Origin: Anastrepha obliqua
Lineage: Eukaryota; Arthropoda; Insecta; Diptera; Tephritidae
Assembly (NCBI RefSeq): GCF_027943255.1
Contig: NC_072896.1
Span: forward strand, 32,266,501 to 32,330,500
Direction: 5' to 3'
Length of the DNA: 64,000 nucleotides
Both the position numbers and the translations under genes were made by a program. Shown here in pieces: positions 1 to 11,835 of the stretch (position 1 is its first letter; every line of letters begins with the position of its first letter). The notes below the pieces were generated by a model. That model did no database searches. It had not been told where the DNA came from and saw nothing but the letters and a program-made list of their open reading frames with translations.

Positions 1-389
1 AATCTACTGAAAGGAAGTTTAATGTTTTTGTATTACCTTTGTTGGCTATTGGCATCCTCTCTTCCACATAGTAGGCACTACTACAGCAATCGTTTCAAGG
101 TAGCTCTGAAATCCGACAGATGGTAAGGTAATCAAGTAATATCCAGTAAGGGACACAAATCACCTCTTTACTGAAAGTTGGCTGAGTTTTATGCTCTAAA
201 CACTTACTGGCTGCCAAGGGTAATGCAATAATACCTGCGTTAGAGTTCTTTAGAAATTTCAAGACACCGCTTTAGAAGCCTGGTATTCCATGCATTGAAC
301 TTGACTCGATAATCTGGCCCACAGATGAGTCGAAGCTTGCGGTTGTGAAAACTTAAACGGGCGGCTTTTGGTGAACTTTCAAATATCGA

Positions 390-560
390 TACCAATGGGC
401 GGTTATTGGACAATCGTTCAACCAGAGATCCATGGCATAGAAATTTGTAAGACAGAAAATCTGCAAAGAGGTACAACTTCAAACCGCATCTGCATTTCGC
501 CTGATAACCAGACGGCCTTATGTCTACTAAATTCGTTGAGGAATTCTTCATTGCCCTCAA
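390..560 (+). pseudogene. RNase H-like fragment of a non-LTR retrotransposon
   Basis: One frame reads through a decayed RNase H core. A segment resembling the usual FQAE-xx-AIE block appears here as VQPEIHGIEIC, and a later ISPDNQTALCLLNS resembles the ISDNQAAL-xAL block that carries a catalytic Asp. Both blocks occur in the order and spacing seen in the C-terminal RNase H of insect LINEs. No reverse transcriptase precedes it and no zinc knuckle follows, so it is an isolated relic. Bases 1-389 and 561-660 show nothing recognisable. The call rests on motif resemblance only. Confidence 0.42.
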
Positions 561-663
561 TACCTCGGGTGTAGAAAGTACACCGTCTTGCCTGGCTGAG
601 TATCAGGCCGTGAAGGTCATAAAGATAACAAATAAGCGGACTGTCTAGCGAAATTATAATCTA

Positions 664-1547
664 AAGGGTGGTTAAGTTTCAAAGTCCGCTTTTGATTTTG
701 AATAAAATATAATTTTTTTTAGAAATTATTGTCATTTCTCTTTACTATGTTAATATTGATATAGCTCAATTACGCATAAAAAAAATTTCGGCCAAATAGT
801 TGCAGCGGCCTCGGCGGTACACCTCCATCCTATGGTCCAAATTTTCGATGACGCTGAGGCATAATTGAGGTGCTATGCCGTTAATGTGCCGAATTATCTC
901 ATCCTTTAGCTCATGAATTGTTGCTGGCGTATCGACGCATACCGTTTCTTTCAAATAACCCCAAAGAAAGAAGTCCAACGGTGCCAAATCACATGATCTT
1001 GGCGGCCAATTGACATCGCCGCGACGTGAGATTATTTGGCCATCAAATTTTTTGCGCAAAAAAGCCATTGTTTCGTTAGCTGTGTGACAAGTGGCACCGT
1101 CCTGTTGAAACCACATATCGTCCACATCCATACCTTCCAATTCGGGTCATAAAAATTCCGTTATCATCTCACGATAGCGAACACTCTTCACAGTAACTGC
1201 CTGACCGGTCTCATTTTGGAAAAAATACGGCCCAATGATGTCGCCGGCCCATAAACCGCACCAAACAGTCACTCTTTGTGGGTGCATTGGTTTTCCGGCA
1301 ATCACTCTTGGATTATCATTCGCTCAAATGCGGCAGTTCTGCTTATTGACGAATCCACTGAGGTGAAATTGTACGCACATTTCATAATAAGCCTGAACAA
1401 CTTTAACGCGTTGCTCGATTGTGTATCTTTCCATGATTTAAATTGGATTAGTTTGAAATTGAAAAATGTTAATTGAAATGCAGAAAAAAGCATGACGTTT
1501 AGCTGTGGCTTACTTTTAACATCGGTCCTTAAAATTTAACCACCCTT
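664..1547 (-). mobile_element. Internally deleted mariner-like transposon with TIRs and TA duplication
   Basis: The left end AAGGGTGGTTAAGTTTCAAA and the reverse complement of the right end AAGGGTGGTTAAATTTTAAG form matching terminal inverted repeats, each bordered by TA (662-663 and 1548-1549). This is the target duplication of the Tc1/mariner superfamily. The element is 884 bp against about 1.2-1.3 kb for a full copy. The loss lies inside the transposase gene, making it a non-autonomous deletion derivative. Related but more decayed copies lie at 18415-18965 and 20165-20699. Confidence 0.85.
766..1434 (-). pseudogene. Mariner-like transposase with internal deletion
   Basis: The reading starts MERYTIEQRVKVVQAYYEMC, the usual N-terminus of this insect transposase family, then jumps to FVNKQNCRI, which belongs more than 150 residues downstream. 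The helix-turn-helix region and first catalytic Asp are therefore lost. The rest is well kept: VTVWCGLWAGDIIGPYFF, then WFQQDGATCHTAN with the second catalytic Asp, then WPPRSCDLAPLDFFLWGY with the third. Stop codons near 1300 and 1150 break the frame. The protein would have cut and pasted its own DNA through the terminal repeats. It cannot be functional as it stands. Confidence 0.82.
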
Positions 1548-1549
1548 TA

Positions 1550-2599
1550 CATCAATTCCATTCACTAACAGCCTTTTGCGTTTTTACCAAAGCTGACATA
1601 AAGGAAATTATCAACCGTTTAGAAGACAAGGAATTCATGTGACACTAAACAGAAAGATCCATTAGTAACATAAAGAGAGCAGCCAAGCGCGCTACTATCA
1701 GTCTCGCAGTACGAAATTTACTTATGAGATGGAGGACATTTCACAGTCACCTTTTAAGTCAGTGACGGTTTTTTCATAGAATTAGTAGCGGCGTGGCTGT
1801 GGAAATTTAGATTTCCTAGCATGGAGTCACACCCTATTAACTAGTGGCTGGACTTTTGAAATAGCCATCAGGTCAGTCTGAAAGGTGCTACAGTGAGTAA
1901 ATAGGTGAAAACAGAAATGTATACCTAGGCATTTCAGACAAACACTGCCTCATTCCTACTATCGAGCTCCGACCCATCATTCTTCTTAAACGCACACAAT
2001 CTCTCTTTACTTGCAGCTTGTAAAAGAACTAGGGTGGACTGAAATCTGGTAGTCGGTTTCCATAGGGTACTACAAGGGTAGATACATTATATTTCTGCTT
2101 TGCGAACCAGTCGGATCGGTATTATCTCTTCAGTTCTTACTTCAGGTGATGCTCTATATTCTTCGGCAGTCTTCTTGGAATCTCATACATCCTTCTATGA
2201 GCTTTTCACAACCTCCTAAAACATTATATATTCTTCACTTTACAATAAAGACTGCAAGATATAACTGGTGACTAGACAGAAGGTTTGATCAAACTTCGTT
2301 TGAAATGTTCTAGAACTTTTCCTTTAGAAACATTCTAGAACTTTACATAAACCTAATAAAGAGTTTCATAAATTTCAGACAATATTCTTGAAATCTTATA
2401 AGATATCGAATACCCAGTTCTAAGTAGGGAAAATAGACCGATACAGCAATTGTCTCCACCTCAGTATCCTCTAATCGATACTTTATCTTGACTGCAACTA
2501 AGTCTTGACAACATATCGCAAAAAAAGAAAAAGGCAATCGACTGTTTTTGGCATAATAATACATATACGCGGACGGACCTCTCTCTCCCCGCACAGTAT
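1550..2599. other. No recognisable gene
   Basis: About 1 kb between the mariner relic and the retrotransposon tail. Every frame is closed at short range and I see no protein motif, terminal repeat, tandem repeat or RNA gene. It may be unique intergenic DNA or older decayed repeats. Confidence 0.4.
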
Positions 2600-3100
2600 C
2601 GGAGAATACTGTATTAGTCCTCGCGGGAATGCTAGCAGTTAAGCTGACTGCAGTCGAATTCGCCGAAATAAAAAAACATCCAGCGAATCCAGCACAGCTG
2701 ACTAACCGATGGACTGAACGGGAGCGAAGCATCCACACTTGGCAGGAGGAATGGAGGAACTCCAAGAACGGACGATGGACTTATCGATTGATTCCGAATA
2801 TCACCAGATGGATAAATCGAAAGCATGGACAGATAGATTTCTACCTGACCCAAGTACTTAGTGGGCATGGATGCTTCAAGGCTTATCTGCATAGATTTAA
2901 GCACGAAGATGGCTCGTATTGCACCTTTTGCGACAGCCTAATTGAAGATGCAGAGCATGTTTTCTTTGTTTGCCCTCGTTTTGAAGTACATAGAAAGGGA
3001 AGATTTGAGCGATAGGGTTGGGAAGCCAATAATGGTTAGTAGCCTAGTAGATATCATGCTTGACTCAGAAAAACATTGGTCAGTAACATGGCAAGAATAG
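2600..3100 (+). pseudogene. C-terminal end of an R1-like non-LTR retrotransposon ORF2
   Basis: The reading YRTVSENTVLVLAGMLAVKL, then a WQEEW segment, then LTQVLSGHGCFKAYLHRFK and a CTFCDSLIEDAEHVFFVCPRF zinc-knuckle-like block is the characteristic C-terminal domain of R1-type LINE polyproteins, downstream of the reverse transcriptase. A stop at 3013 interrupts it. The following frame still gives a plausible tail to a stop near 3098. No polymerase or endonuclease lies upstream, so this is a 5'-truncated dead copy. R1 relatives often insert at fixed sites, but no rDNA target is visible here. Confidence 0.72.
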
Positions 3101-3559
3101 TCATAATTTTACATTACTCCTTACCCATAACTCAATCGAGAACAGTGACGAGTACCCTTCCAAGACGTATATATAGGCGCATTCCATACATAAACCATAT
3201 GGCCTTCAACGATTCTGGGCCTAAACCAAGAACCAGGTGAGAAGGGTTTCCATATTTACGATCCGTCTCCGCTTTGGTATAGCAGTATGATCTCCAGCGC
3301 GTGATATCAGAAGGTCTTGACCTTCGCTCAAGGTATGGATCCTGAAAATGAACGCATGCGGTTCCCATGGAGGCCTATGAATCAGCATACCCACCCTCAA
3401 CAGTTTTTGAATTTTGTTCGTTTGCTGAATGAAAAACTTACACTCTTCATCCTGCTGGCCCCGCATCCTCAGTTTCTGTTAGCCACTCGAGCGATTGAGA
3501 GTTTGAGTATTGTGACTTCAAGATACCGTGCTCAACTCTCATTCTCTTGAATATAGGTA

Positions 3560-4430
3560 CATCCTTCGATTTCCATATAGTTTCCCGTAGTTGACTGTCG
3601 ACAAAGTCCAGTTGTTTTCGGGGCATTTGGATCTGCGATGGGCACAGATCTCCACCATCAAACCGCATGCTGCTGCAGTATATTTGTCTCCCAAAGACGT
3701 TAGTGGATCAGTCGAGTCCGTCTACACGGCACTTGTTCTTCCGGATTTCTTGTTACTACTACCAGATACATAATTGCTGTAAGAGGCTCCTCCTTGGGAT
3801 TAAGGTTTGTTGTCCTTCCTCCTTTTCTTTTTCCTTTTACCAAACGGTGCGCTCGCCGTTGTCTCATCTGTCAAGTTGACTAGATCCAATAGTTCATCAC
3901 CAAATCTGTTCCTCTTGACTGCTCCGGCTACAAGGGTGGGCTAAAGCAGAAGACTCCGTCTACACGGCACTCATTCTTCTGGATTTCTTGTTACTTGTTA
4001 TCTTTTGGTACTTTATTGCTGGAAGAGGCCTCTCCTGCTGTCACTGCAACTTGTTGTCCAAGGTTAATTACTTGGGATTCGGGTTTGTGTCCTTTCTCCT
4101 TCTCTTCTTCCTTTTACCAATCGGTATGCCCCCCGTCGTCTCATCTGTCAAGTTGACTAGATCTGATACATCATCACCGGATCTGTTCCTATTCACAGCT
4201 TCGGCGACAAGGGTGGACTAAAGCAGAAGAGTGGCAGTTCCAGTTTGAGTCGCAGTCGGCATGGCTTCGTTTGCCGCAGCCATAGCTCCCACTTCTCGCG
4301 CCGTGTTCGCGCTCTTCTGCCTTTGTCTCTTTCTCTGCCTTTTGGACAGATTTACTTCTATATTTGGCACCTGTTGGGCTCCGGCAGAGTAGCCAAACGC
4401 CTTTTGAAAGAACCAAACAGGAATTTAGCG
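3560..4430 (-). pseudogene. Possible LINE ORF1 (gag-like) remnant, duplicated
   Basis: On the minus strand there is a basic/acidic segment, then an alanine-rich run, then a block reading VNRNRSGDDVSDLVNLTDETT followed by a lysine/arginine stretch. The same block recurs about 240 bp further on as VKRNRFGDELLDLVNLTDETT. Charged, low-complexity N-terminal regions ahead of a folded domain are common in retrotransposon ORF1 proteins, but I find no zinc knuckle or other diagnostic motif. Stops and frame changes are frequent. It could instead be an unrelated decayed coding region. Confidence 0.22.
3716..4225. repeat. Two-copy tandem duplication of about 240-270 bp
   Basis: Two adjacent diverged copies share GTCTACACGGCACT near the start, CTCATCTGTCAAGTTGACTA in the middle and ACAAGGGTGG-CTAAAGCAGA at the end. 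The second (from 3956) is slightly longer because of small insertions. The duplication falls inside the gag-like minus-strand reading. Confidence 0.75.
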
Positions 4431-4439
4431 GCGCTTTCT

Positions 4440-6469
4440 AGAATCATACGCAAGCTGTCGGGGTGCGTTGTACTGAGTAAGGATAAAGTTCATACGCTTC
4501 CTCGTTGGGATATCTTAAGATTCATCAATGAATCCTAAAGATTCGCGAAAGAGTGAAGCCAAACCAATTTTTCCGTCATACCATCCACACTATATCTATT
4601 CTGACTCTGATATCTTCGTTAACCGTTAATTTTGCATATCCGTATTCATCAAGAATTGTTAGCTTCCTTTGGTCCATACAATTACCTCGTAAATTGACCG
4701 AGCTTCTTATCCAGTTCTTGGTAAGCGCCTTGATATTGTCTTAAAGTGGAGAGGCTGAAAGTTTTATGTCAACTCCGAGCGGCAGATGATTTTTATGAGA
4801 GGCATTTTCAGGACAAATATGCGTTAAGAGAATTACCATTTTGCCTACCGAAGAGCGAATACTATTTATTAAAAAAATCAGTTTCTATAACTTCCACTTA
4901 CCTGCACCTAACCACCTACGTCCTACCTGCAGCTCCTTAAAGTCTATTATTCTCAAATATGTTTTTTTCCTCTTCTTCAAATTCAACAAACTTCACGCTG
5001 CAACTTTGTTTATAGAGGTGCAACAACCTCGACTGTGTCCATAGAATTTCTTGTTAGAAATATTTCAGTAAAAATATTTCGATGCATGCGAGTTCCGGCT
5101 CATTTGTGGTTAGTAACCTTACACCACATGTAAAATACTTCATAAACTGTCACAAAATGTATGAAATATTTTTGTGCATATTTCAAGTTTTTCTCCATTC
5201 TGCTTCTACGGTTTCAAGCACATTAACTTACAAACATACAGACATACATACATACATCAATGTGTATGCATTTGTAAATGTCCTTGCACATAAACTCATA
5301 TGCCTGGATGACTTCAGTTCGTTCGTTTTTTGCACCTTTGCTGTAGTAATGCAACTATGTACCTACACTCATACATACATATACAATTTTGCCCAGGTTG
5401 ACACCGAAGTATAAACGAGAGGGTGGCTACCAAGAGCTGCTTTTGGAAGTAAAAATAAGCTCATAAACTTTTCAACCTACCACTTCATGCGTAACCTAAC
5501 TCCGTAATTACATTAACGCTTATCAACAGGCGGCATTGAAAATGAAAGAAGTGTGTAAGAGTGTAAAAGAAAGATAGATGGAGAGAAACAGAGAGAGAGA
5601 GAGAGAGAATCGGAGAAATAACGAAATATTTATCTGCAGACCAGCAAGCTAAAAGTGGGTGAGTAAAACCAATTAAATGAAGCAAGCACTGAGAGAGAAT
5701 CCCCTTAGATAACAAGGATTCTCGTGTGGTTCACTGTTTCGTGTCGCAATGTTCCGTTTAGTGAAGCAACAATTACAGCTTTATCTTTTACGCTCTCTTG
5801 CTCTCTCTCTCCCATTCACTTACTCACTCACTTGCTTGTGTTTTTGTTTTGCTGCTGCTGCTGCTGTTGGTGCTTAATGGCGCCTAACCTGTAATAAAGG
5901 TGAATGAAGTAAGCAACAGCGGCGCCGAAGTTGCCGAAGGATATGCTACGAAGTTGCTGTTGCCGCTGAGTATAATTTCCGTTATTTATTTTTGTTTTTG
6001 TTTCTTTTTGCTGAGCAACAAAGTTGCGCATTACTCCTTTACACGGTGAGGGCGGCAAGTGAATGAGGGATAGCTACATAGTTCTCGAATAGAAATTTGT
6101 GTATGTGTGTGGGTAGGTGTGTATGTCGTCTGGTTAGCGGCAGGCACCTCCCGTTGTAAAGGTGAGAAAAAAGTAGCAAAATGTAATCAATAATTTTAAA
6201 TATTTAATGTGTAGGTGAAACGAAACGAAAACTGAAATGTTTCTCTTCTTAGCTGCTCTACGGGAAAAAGTGGAATATTTTTTTTGTTTTTGTTTTTTTT
6301 TTTCGCGTAGAATTGACAGTGAAGTATGAAGTAGATTAAGGAAAATGAGATTTATATGGCGAACATATTTTTATGTGATGTATGTGAGATATAAAAGTAA
6401 AGTGATTTTCTTGTTTAAAGTAATTTAGTAGGTTAGAGCTACTACGCCAAGGCGCGCATATGAAATTAA
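4440..6469. other. Gene-poor stretch with microsatellites
   Basis: No supported coding region. It holds ATAC-type repeats near 5240-5260 and 5370-5385, a GA run at about 5590-5608, a GCT run near 5850-5867 and long T runs near 6280-6303. The base composition and simple repeats resemble fly introns or intergenic DNA. Confidence 0.4.
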
Positions 6470-6958
6470 AAAAATAATAAAAAAAATTCAATAAAATAAA
6501 AGCTATTCGAAGGACGAAAGTTTGATTGAAATAATATTTAACTATTCAATTCCCAAGCTCAAATTAGTCAGAGAAACTTTTTGCTTTAGGTTAAATTCCT
6601 TTAATAAGTAAAGTTGAAAGCCAAAATAGGAAAAAATAAGAAATAAAAAGGGTAAAAAAACGAAATTTTAACAAATGTAAGCTAAATTGGAAAAAATTAA
6701 AACAAAAAAAATTGAAAAAATAATATATAAAAGTACGTAAAAAGTTAAAAGAAATGTTAACAAAAAAAAATTAAACAAAAAAAAAACACAATTAAATAAT
6801 AATGAAAATAAAATAAGAATAATAAAAGGATTGTTTTTAAATAGCTAGAGTAAATTTGAAGGCAAACATTGAACAAACAAAAAATGGCGAAAATACGGAA
6901 TTCAAAAAAATTTAAACTAAATTCGAAAAACTTAAAAAAAAACTGAAAAAATAAGCAA
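6470..6958. repeat. A-rich tandem array, left part
   Basis: Strongly A-rich on this strand. It contains one copy of the landmark AATAGCTAGAGTAAATTTGA (as AAATAGCTAGAG near 6839) that recurs after the LINE at about 12055, 12260, 12485, 12710 and 12903. This is the left remnant of an array with units of about 200-225 bp into which the following LINE inserted. Confidence 0.65.
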
Positions 6959-7115
6959 ATGACACCAGGCCGCCTCAGGTTGTAACGGTGGCCTTACCAT
7001 GGTATGGGGCGCTGCCATGGCGGACTGTTTATTTCCCCTAAATCCTCATTGGGCACCGCACATGGCGACATGTGCAGCCTTCTGGAAGGGCAGGTGACCG
7101 TACGAAACAGAATGA

Positions 7116-8387
7116 ACGAAAAAAAATAAACAAAAAATTTCGGATAAGGTTACAAAGAAGACGGACAAACGGACGGACACAGACCCAAAAGGAACGGATA
7201 AACGGACGCACCTATTGACACAACAGTTGGACAAATGGACAACTCGGACCGACACCAACGAACTGAGGAAGTTGGGAACTTCCTCAGAGGACGAACTCTT
7301 GGCCTCCAGCCAAGAGACGGTTGATGGCAAAGCTGTGGGCCACAGCACGCCATCAACCACTAATCAACCATCCACATCCGCTGATGCCAAGGGGCAAAAG
7401 CGCCAAAACGCTAAAAAAGGCCCGTCCAGGTACAAGCTCTACCAGAGGTCTCTGACTATTCTCGGAAGAATAAGAAAAAATGAGGCTGAAGGGAAAGCTC
7501 ATCCAAAGGACGCGGTCGATAAGGCAAGGTGCCAAAAGGTGGTCGATGAGTACCTGGCGTTCCAGGCCACCCAGAAGGCAGAAGCCGTGAAACGCAATCG
7601 TTCGCAGGACGAAATCGACAAACCAACGAAGAAGCCAAAAGTGTCGGTTCACATAGCTTCAATACCAAAACCAACCAAACGCTCATTTAACGAGGTGGCA
7701 CGGGATCACCTGCAAATAGCGTTGGTTGACGAATTAACTAACCGCGGTAAACCTGCATCGGATAAGTGGTCCGAAATCGAGGCACGGCTGTCCCGCATTG
7801 TCGTCGATCACGTCATGGCAAACCCGGAGGGTCATGTGCCAGGATTTGATTCAATGGAGGTGGTCCGCGGATACAGGGTGATCAAGTGCGACGATCAACT
7901 CTCCCTTAACTTCCTGCAAACAGTTGTGGGCAAAATCCAGAGCGACTGGGAAGGTTTGAGGCTCAAACTAATCCCGGCCAGCGAAATCCCTCGACGGCCG
8001 AGGGCCCGCATCTGGATTCCAAACATGGAATTTGAAGCTAAGCAGCTTATTCCATACCTGCAGGCACACAACCGCACTGTTCCGATGGATGATTGGAGTA
8101 TCATCAAAGCGGAGGCTCCGCAAAAGAACAGTGTGTCCTTCCTTCTCCAAATATCGGAGGAGAGCATCGAGCCACTGGGGAAAGTGGACAATAAACTTCG
8201 GTTCGGCGTCAGGAAAACGCAACTGAAGATATTCCGATCTGCAAATCCGGAGGATGAACAGGACGAGGTTGACGGCGCCAACGAGTTGCTCACATGCATG
8301 CAACTTGACGACGCCGCATCCACCAAAAACGATGGCGCTAATGAGCAGCACCCGGAAGTGCAGCTTGACGACGCCGTCAAATTGTAA
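7116..8387 (+). CDS. LINE ORF1 protein with DUF4780-like domain
   Basis: The frame is open from 7116 to a stop at 8385-8387. There is no in-frame ATG until about residue 200 of the recognisable protein, so the start is uncertain. An ATG at 7112 in another frame, followed by an A run, suggests that the true start was lost by a slip in that run. The N-terminal part is Ser/Thr/Lys-rich and probably disordered, with basic clusters around 7390-7640. From about 7690 (FNEVARDHLQIALVDE) to 8230 lies a folded region with VVRGYRVIKCDD, LKLIPASEIPRRPRARIWIP and VDNKLRFGVRKTQLKIF, typical of the DUF4780 family of dipteran retrotransposon ORF1 proteins. The C-terminus has two acidic near-repeats (QLDDAAS, QLDDAV). 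The protein presumably binds the element RNA. Confidence 0.78.
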   Translation, partial: TKKNKQKISDKVTKKTDKRTDTDPKGTDKRTHLLTQQLDKWTTRTDTNELRKLGTSSEDELLASSQETVDGKAVGHSTPSTTNQPSTSADAKGQKRQNAKKGPSRYKLYQRSLTILGRIRKNEAEGKAHPKDAVDKARCQKVVDEYLAFQATQKAEAVKRNRSQDEIDKPTKKPKVSVHIASIPKPTKRSFNEVARDHLQIALVDELTNRGKPASDKWSEIEARLSRIVVDHVMANPEGHVPGFDSMEVVRGYRVIKCDDQLSLNFLQTVVGKIQSDWEGLRLKLIPASEIPRRPRARIWIPNMEFEAKQLIPYLQAHNRTVPMDDWSIIKAEAPQKNSVSFLLQISEESIEPLGKVDNKLRFGVRKTQLKIFRSANPEDEQDEVDGANELLTCMQLDDAASTKNDGANEQHPEVQLDDAVKL

Positions 8388-8400
8388 AGCGACCAGCAGC

Positions 8401-11400
8401 ATGGGTCTCAAGGTTGTCCAAATAAACTTGCAGCACTCGCGGACTGCAACGGACAACCTAACCGTTCTCCTGGCGGAGGAGGACGTCGACATCGCTTTAA
8501 TCCAGGAACCCTGGGTGCGGAGCACCGAGGTGAAGGGGTTTACCGGGAACAACCACAACCTTTTCTACAAACGGACTGAAGGTAACCCCAGATCTTGTAT
8601 TGTAGCTAAAAAACATTTGAATATATTTTTAATCCCATCATATTGTTCACAGGATGTGACGGCTGTGGAGGTAGATGCCGCTAACGGTGTCGGCATCATA
8701 TTGGCTTCCATCTACATGGCACATGATCGGCCAGCACCACCCGAGGAGGCTCGTCGGCTTGTGCATGAAGCCAGAAACAAGAACCTGCTGCTCGGATGCG
8801 ATGCCAACGCAAGGCATGCGTTGTGGGGAAGCTCCGAGACAAACGACCGAGGTGAGTCTTTATATAATTTTATTATTAATACTAACTTATCGGTATGTAA
8901 CAGGGGTAACACTCCCACTTTCACCTTTCCTAGTACGGAGTACTTCAGAGGATGGGAGGAAGTGATTGATGTTACTCTACTGTCTGAAAATAGCTCAGTA
9001 AGGGTAGATAATTGGAGGGTATCCAATAAAAGGTCCTTTTCTGATCATAGTTGGATTCTATACGATTTGGATCTTAAGGTAGATCCACCCCTACCGTATC
9101 GAAATCCTTTAAGAACCAACTGGAAGAGGTTCAAAAATATAGTAAACAAGAGGATAGGAGAGACTCCTATCCCTCAAATCACTCTCACGGAAAACCTTGA
9201 GAGCAGGGTCATAACACTGGAAAAGGCATTTAGTAGGGCCTACAAAACGTCCTGCCCCATAAAATTTAGCAAAAAAACTCACCCTCCTTGGTGGAGCAGT
9301 GAGCTCTTAAAACTAAGGGAAAATCCAGATCAACGTTTAACCTCAGCTACTCGACGGGAAATTGGGAATTGTACAGAGAAAGTCGGAGACAGTACAAGAA
9401 GGCAATCAGGGCCGCCAAAAAAGAGAGCTGGAGGGAATTTTGTTCGTCAATCGAATCCACCAGGGATTCTGCTAGGCTCAGCCGTGTTCTTTCCAAAGAC
9501 CACTCAATGGCTTCTTGGGTCAAAAAACCCGATGGAACTTGGACTGCTACAGCAGAAGAATCGCTAGAGCTTCTGCTAAATACGCATTTTCCGGGATGCA
9601 GCGCTTACGAAAGTGAGAGGGGAAACATTAGGCGGAGCCAATATAATCCACAGCATCTTGCAAATGAAATTATTACCAAAGAAAAAGTTGCATGGGCAAT
9701 CAAATCTTTCTCACCCTTTAAATCTCCGGGGCCAGATGGGATCATTCCAAAGATGTTACAGGAAACCTTGGACTGTATCCTACCATGGCTAGAGGAAATT
9801 TTTAAAGCGTGTTTAAACTTAGGCCATATTCCAGATAGCTGGAAACTAGTCAAGGTCGTCTTCATACCAAAAGTAGGTAGAAGAGGACATGAATCAGCGA
9901 AGGACTTCAGGCCAATCAGTCTTTCGTCTTTCCTGTTAAAAACTTTTGAAAGACTTTTGGATACGCACCTTTAACAATGTTAGCACAGATGCCATCCAAC
10001 GGGCGTTGATAGACCTGGAAGTGGACAGTTGCATCAGTAACAGGATCATCTCCATGCTAGAAACCAGGATCATCAAAGCTAATATGGGTAATATCAACAT
10101 AACCAAGAAGGTCCACGGAGGCACTCCACAAGGGGGAGTATTATCTCCACTTCTTTGGCTATGTGTGATTAGCAAAATCTTAATAAAACTTGACGGAGGT
10201 GGGGTAAAAGTGGTGGCGTACGCTGATGATGTGGTGTTAATGGTGTCAGGACTGTGTCCAAATACGATCAGTGGGATCATCCAAAGGGCGTTAGGCGAGC
10301 TTAACTCTTGGGCCACAAGATGTGGGCTAAGTTTAAACCCGCGTAAAACAGAACTTATGCTTTTTACCACCAGATATAAGGTACCAACTTTTACCCTACC
10401 AAATATCAACGGACAAACTCTGTCTTTATCAACCAGCGCAAAGTACTTAGGGGTAATTTTGGACTCCAAACTTAGCTGGAAGTTAAACGTCGAAGAACGG
10501 GTAAGGAAAGCAGAAATTGCTTTATATGCCTGTAAGCGTATGCTTGGAAGAAGATGGGGTCTTCAACCTAAGCATACATTATGGCTGTATAAGGCGGTTA
10601 TACGACCCATTTTATCGTATGGTTCGGTAGTTTGGTGGAAAGCTCTAGGGAGAGAGTACAATACCAAATTACTCGGCAGAATACAAAGATCAGCCTGTGC
10701 AATAACGGTCGGTGCAATCAGATCATGTCCTAGAGAGGCTCTCAATGCACTGACACACGTTATTCCAATAGACCTACATATAAAGAAGACGGCAACCATG
10801 AGTGCATTTAGGTTAAATGAAGCGGGTCGCTGGAAAGGAAAAACTTATGGTCACGCTAGTCTATTATCGCGACAAACTCAGTTAACCTCGGTGAGGACTG
10901 ACTACATCGTCCCGATGGTAACGTTCAATAGGAATTTTGCCACACTCTTTCCATCTAAAAAAGAATGGAATAAGGGATTCTCTCTAAACAACTTCGATAC
11001 CACAGTCTATACAGATGGCAGTAAAATGGATTGTGGTGTTGGAGCTGGTATATATTCTCATAGACTTGGAATTGAAAAATCTGTGCGTCTCCCTAATACC
11101 AGCAGCGTCTTCCAAGCGGAAGTACTAGCAATTGGGGAAGCCTGTAGGTTACTAATCGCAGATTTCTCTTTTAAGGGCAATATCGCTATTCTTTCGGATA
11201 GCCAAGCCGCAATCCAGGCGCTGGACGCGACTATAACAACCTCTAAAGTGGTGGAGCAAAGTAGGAATAGCCTCACCAACTTGAGTGAAAACCATAGAGT
11301 AACCTTAATATGGGTGCCGGGACACCGGAACATAGAAGGCAACGAAAAAGCTGATGAACTGGCAAGAGGGGGATCTGCCATGAATAGCGCTCTTGCAGTA

Positions 11401-11835
11401 CCAGTATTCACTCCACTAGGTGCGGTCAAGAACGCAATTTCCCTAAAATACCTTCGAATTGCAGATTGTAGATGGAGAGACCAGACGAAATGCAAAATCA
11501 GCAGAACGTTATGGCCAACCTACAACCTCAAGCAATCGTCGACATTAATAAACATGAAACGACGGGACACCTGTAGACTCACGGCAGTCATAACTGGCTT
11601 CTGGTCTATCGGAGAACAAGCCGCCAAAATGGGCATCTCTCACAACACATACTGTCACAGTTGTAAACAACCGGAGAAAAAAGAAACAATCTTCCATTTC
11701 CTCTGTGAATGCCCTGCCCTATGGAGGGACAGAATGTTAACCCTGGGCAAACCGCTGTTCGAGAGTCCCGAGCAACTGTCTGGCTTAGACGTCAACAACC
11801 TAATAAGGTTCCTAAACCGCACAGACTGGATATAG
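8401..11835 (+). pseudogene. LINE ORF2: endonuclease-reverse transcriptase-RNase H, broken
   Basis: The natural ATG is at 8401, 13 bases after the ORF1 stop. The endonuclease occupies 8401-9060 (INLQHSRTATDNL, IQEPWV, GCDANARHALWGS, SDHSWI). Near 9360 the frame shifts. The next frame carries KSPGPDGIIPKML and DFRPISLSSFLLKTFERL. At about 9972 the sequence jumps from LLDTHL straight to FNNVSTDAIQRAL, losing roughly 70 residues, including the polymerase motif A Asp. Motif B (GGTPQGGVLSPLLW) and the YADDVV box at about 10220 remain. RNase H follows at 11000-11380 with all four acidic positions visible (YTDGSK, QAEVLAI, SDSQAAI, ADELA). A CHSC...FHFLCEC knuckle near 11660 ends it. Reverse transcription would be impossible without motif A. 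Confidence 0.87.

Noticed and set aside
3132..3368. 78-codon minus-strand frame next to the R1-like tail
   Set aside because: No recognisable domain, overlaps other equally long frames, no supporting context.
7895..8558. Open frames of 161 and 196 codons on the minus strand
   Set aside because: They are the antisense shadow of LINE ORF1 and the start of ORF2. The plus-strand reading has recognisable domains and theirs do not.
9936..10469. 177-codon minus-strand frame
   Set aside because: Antisense to the reverse transcriptase core with YADD; no motif of its own.
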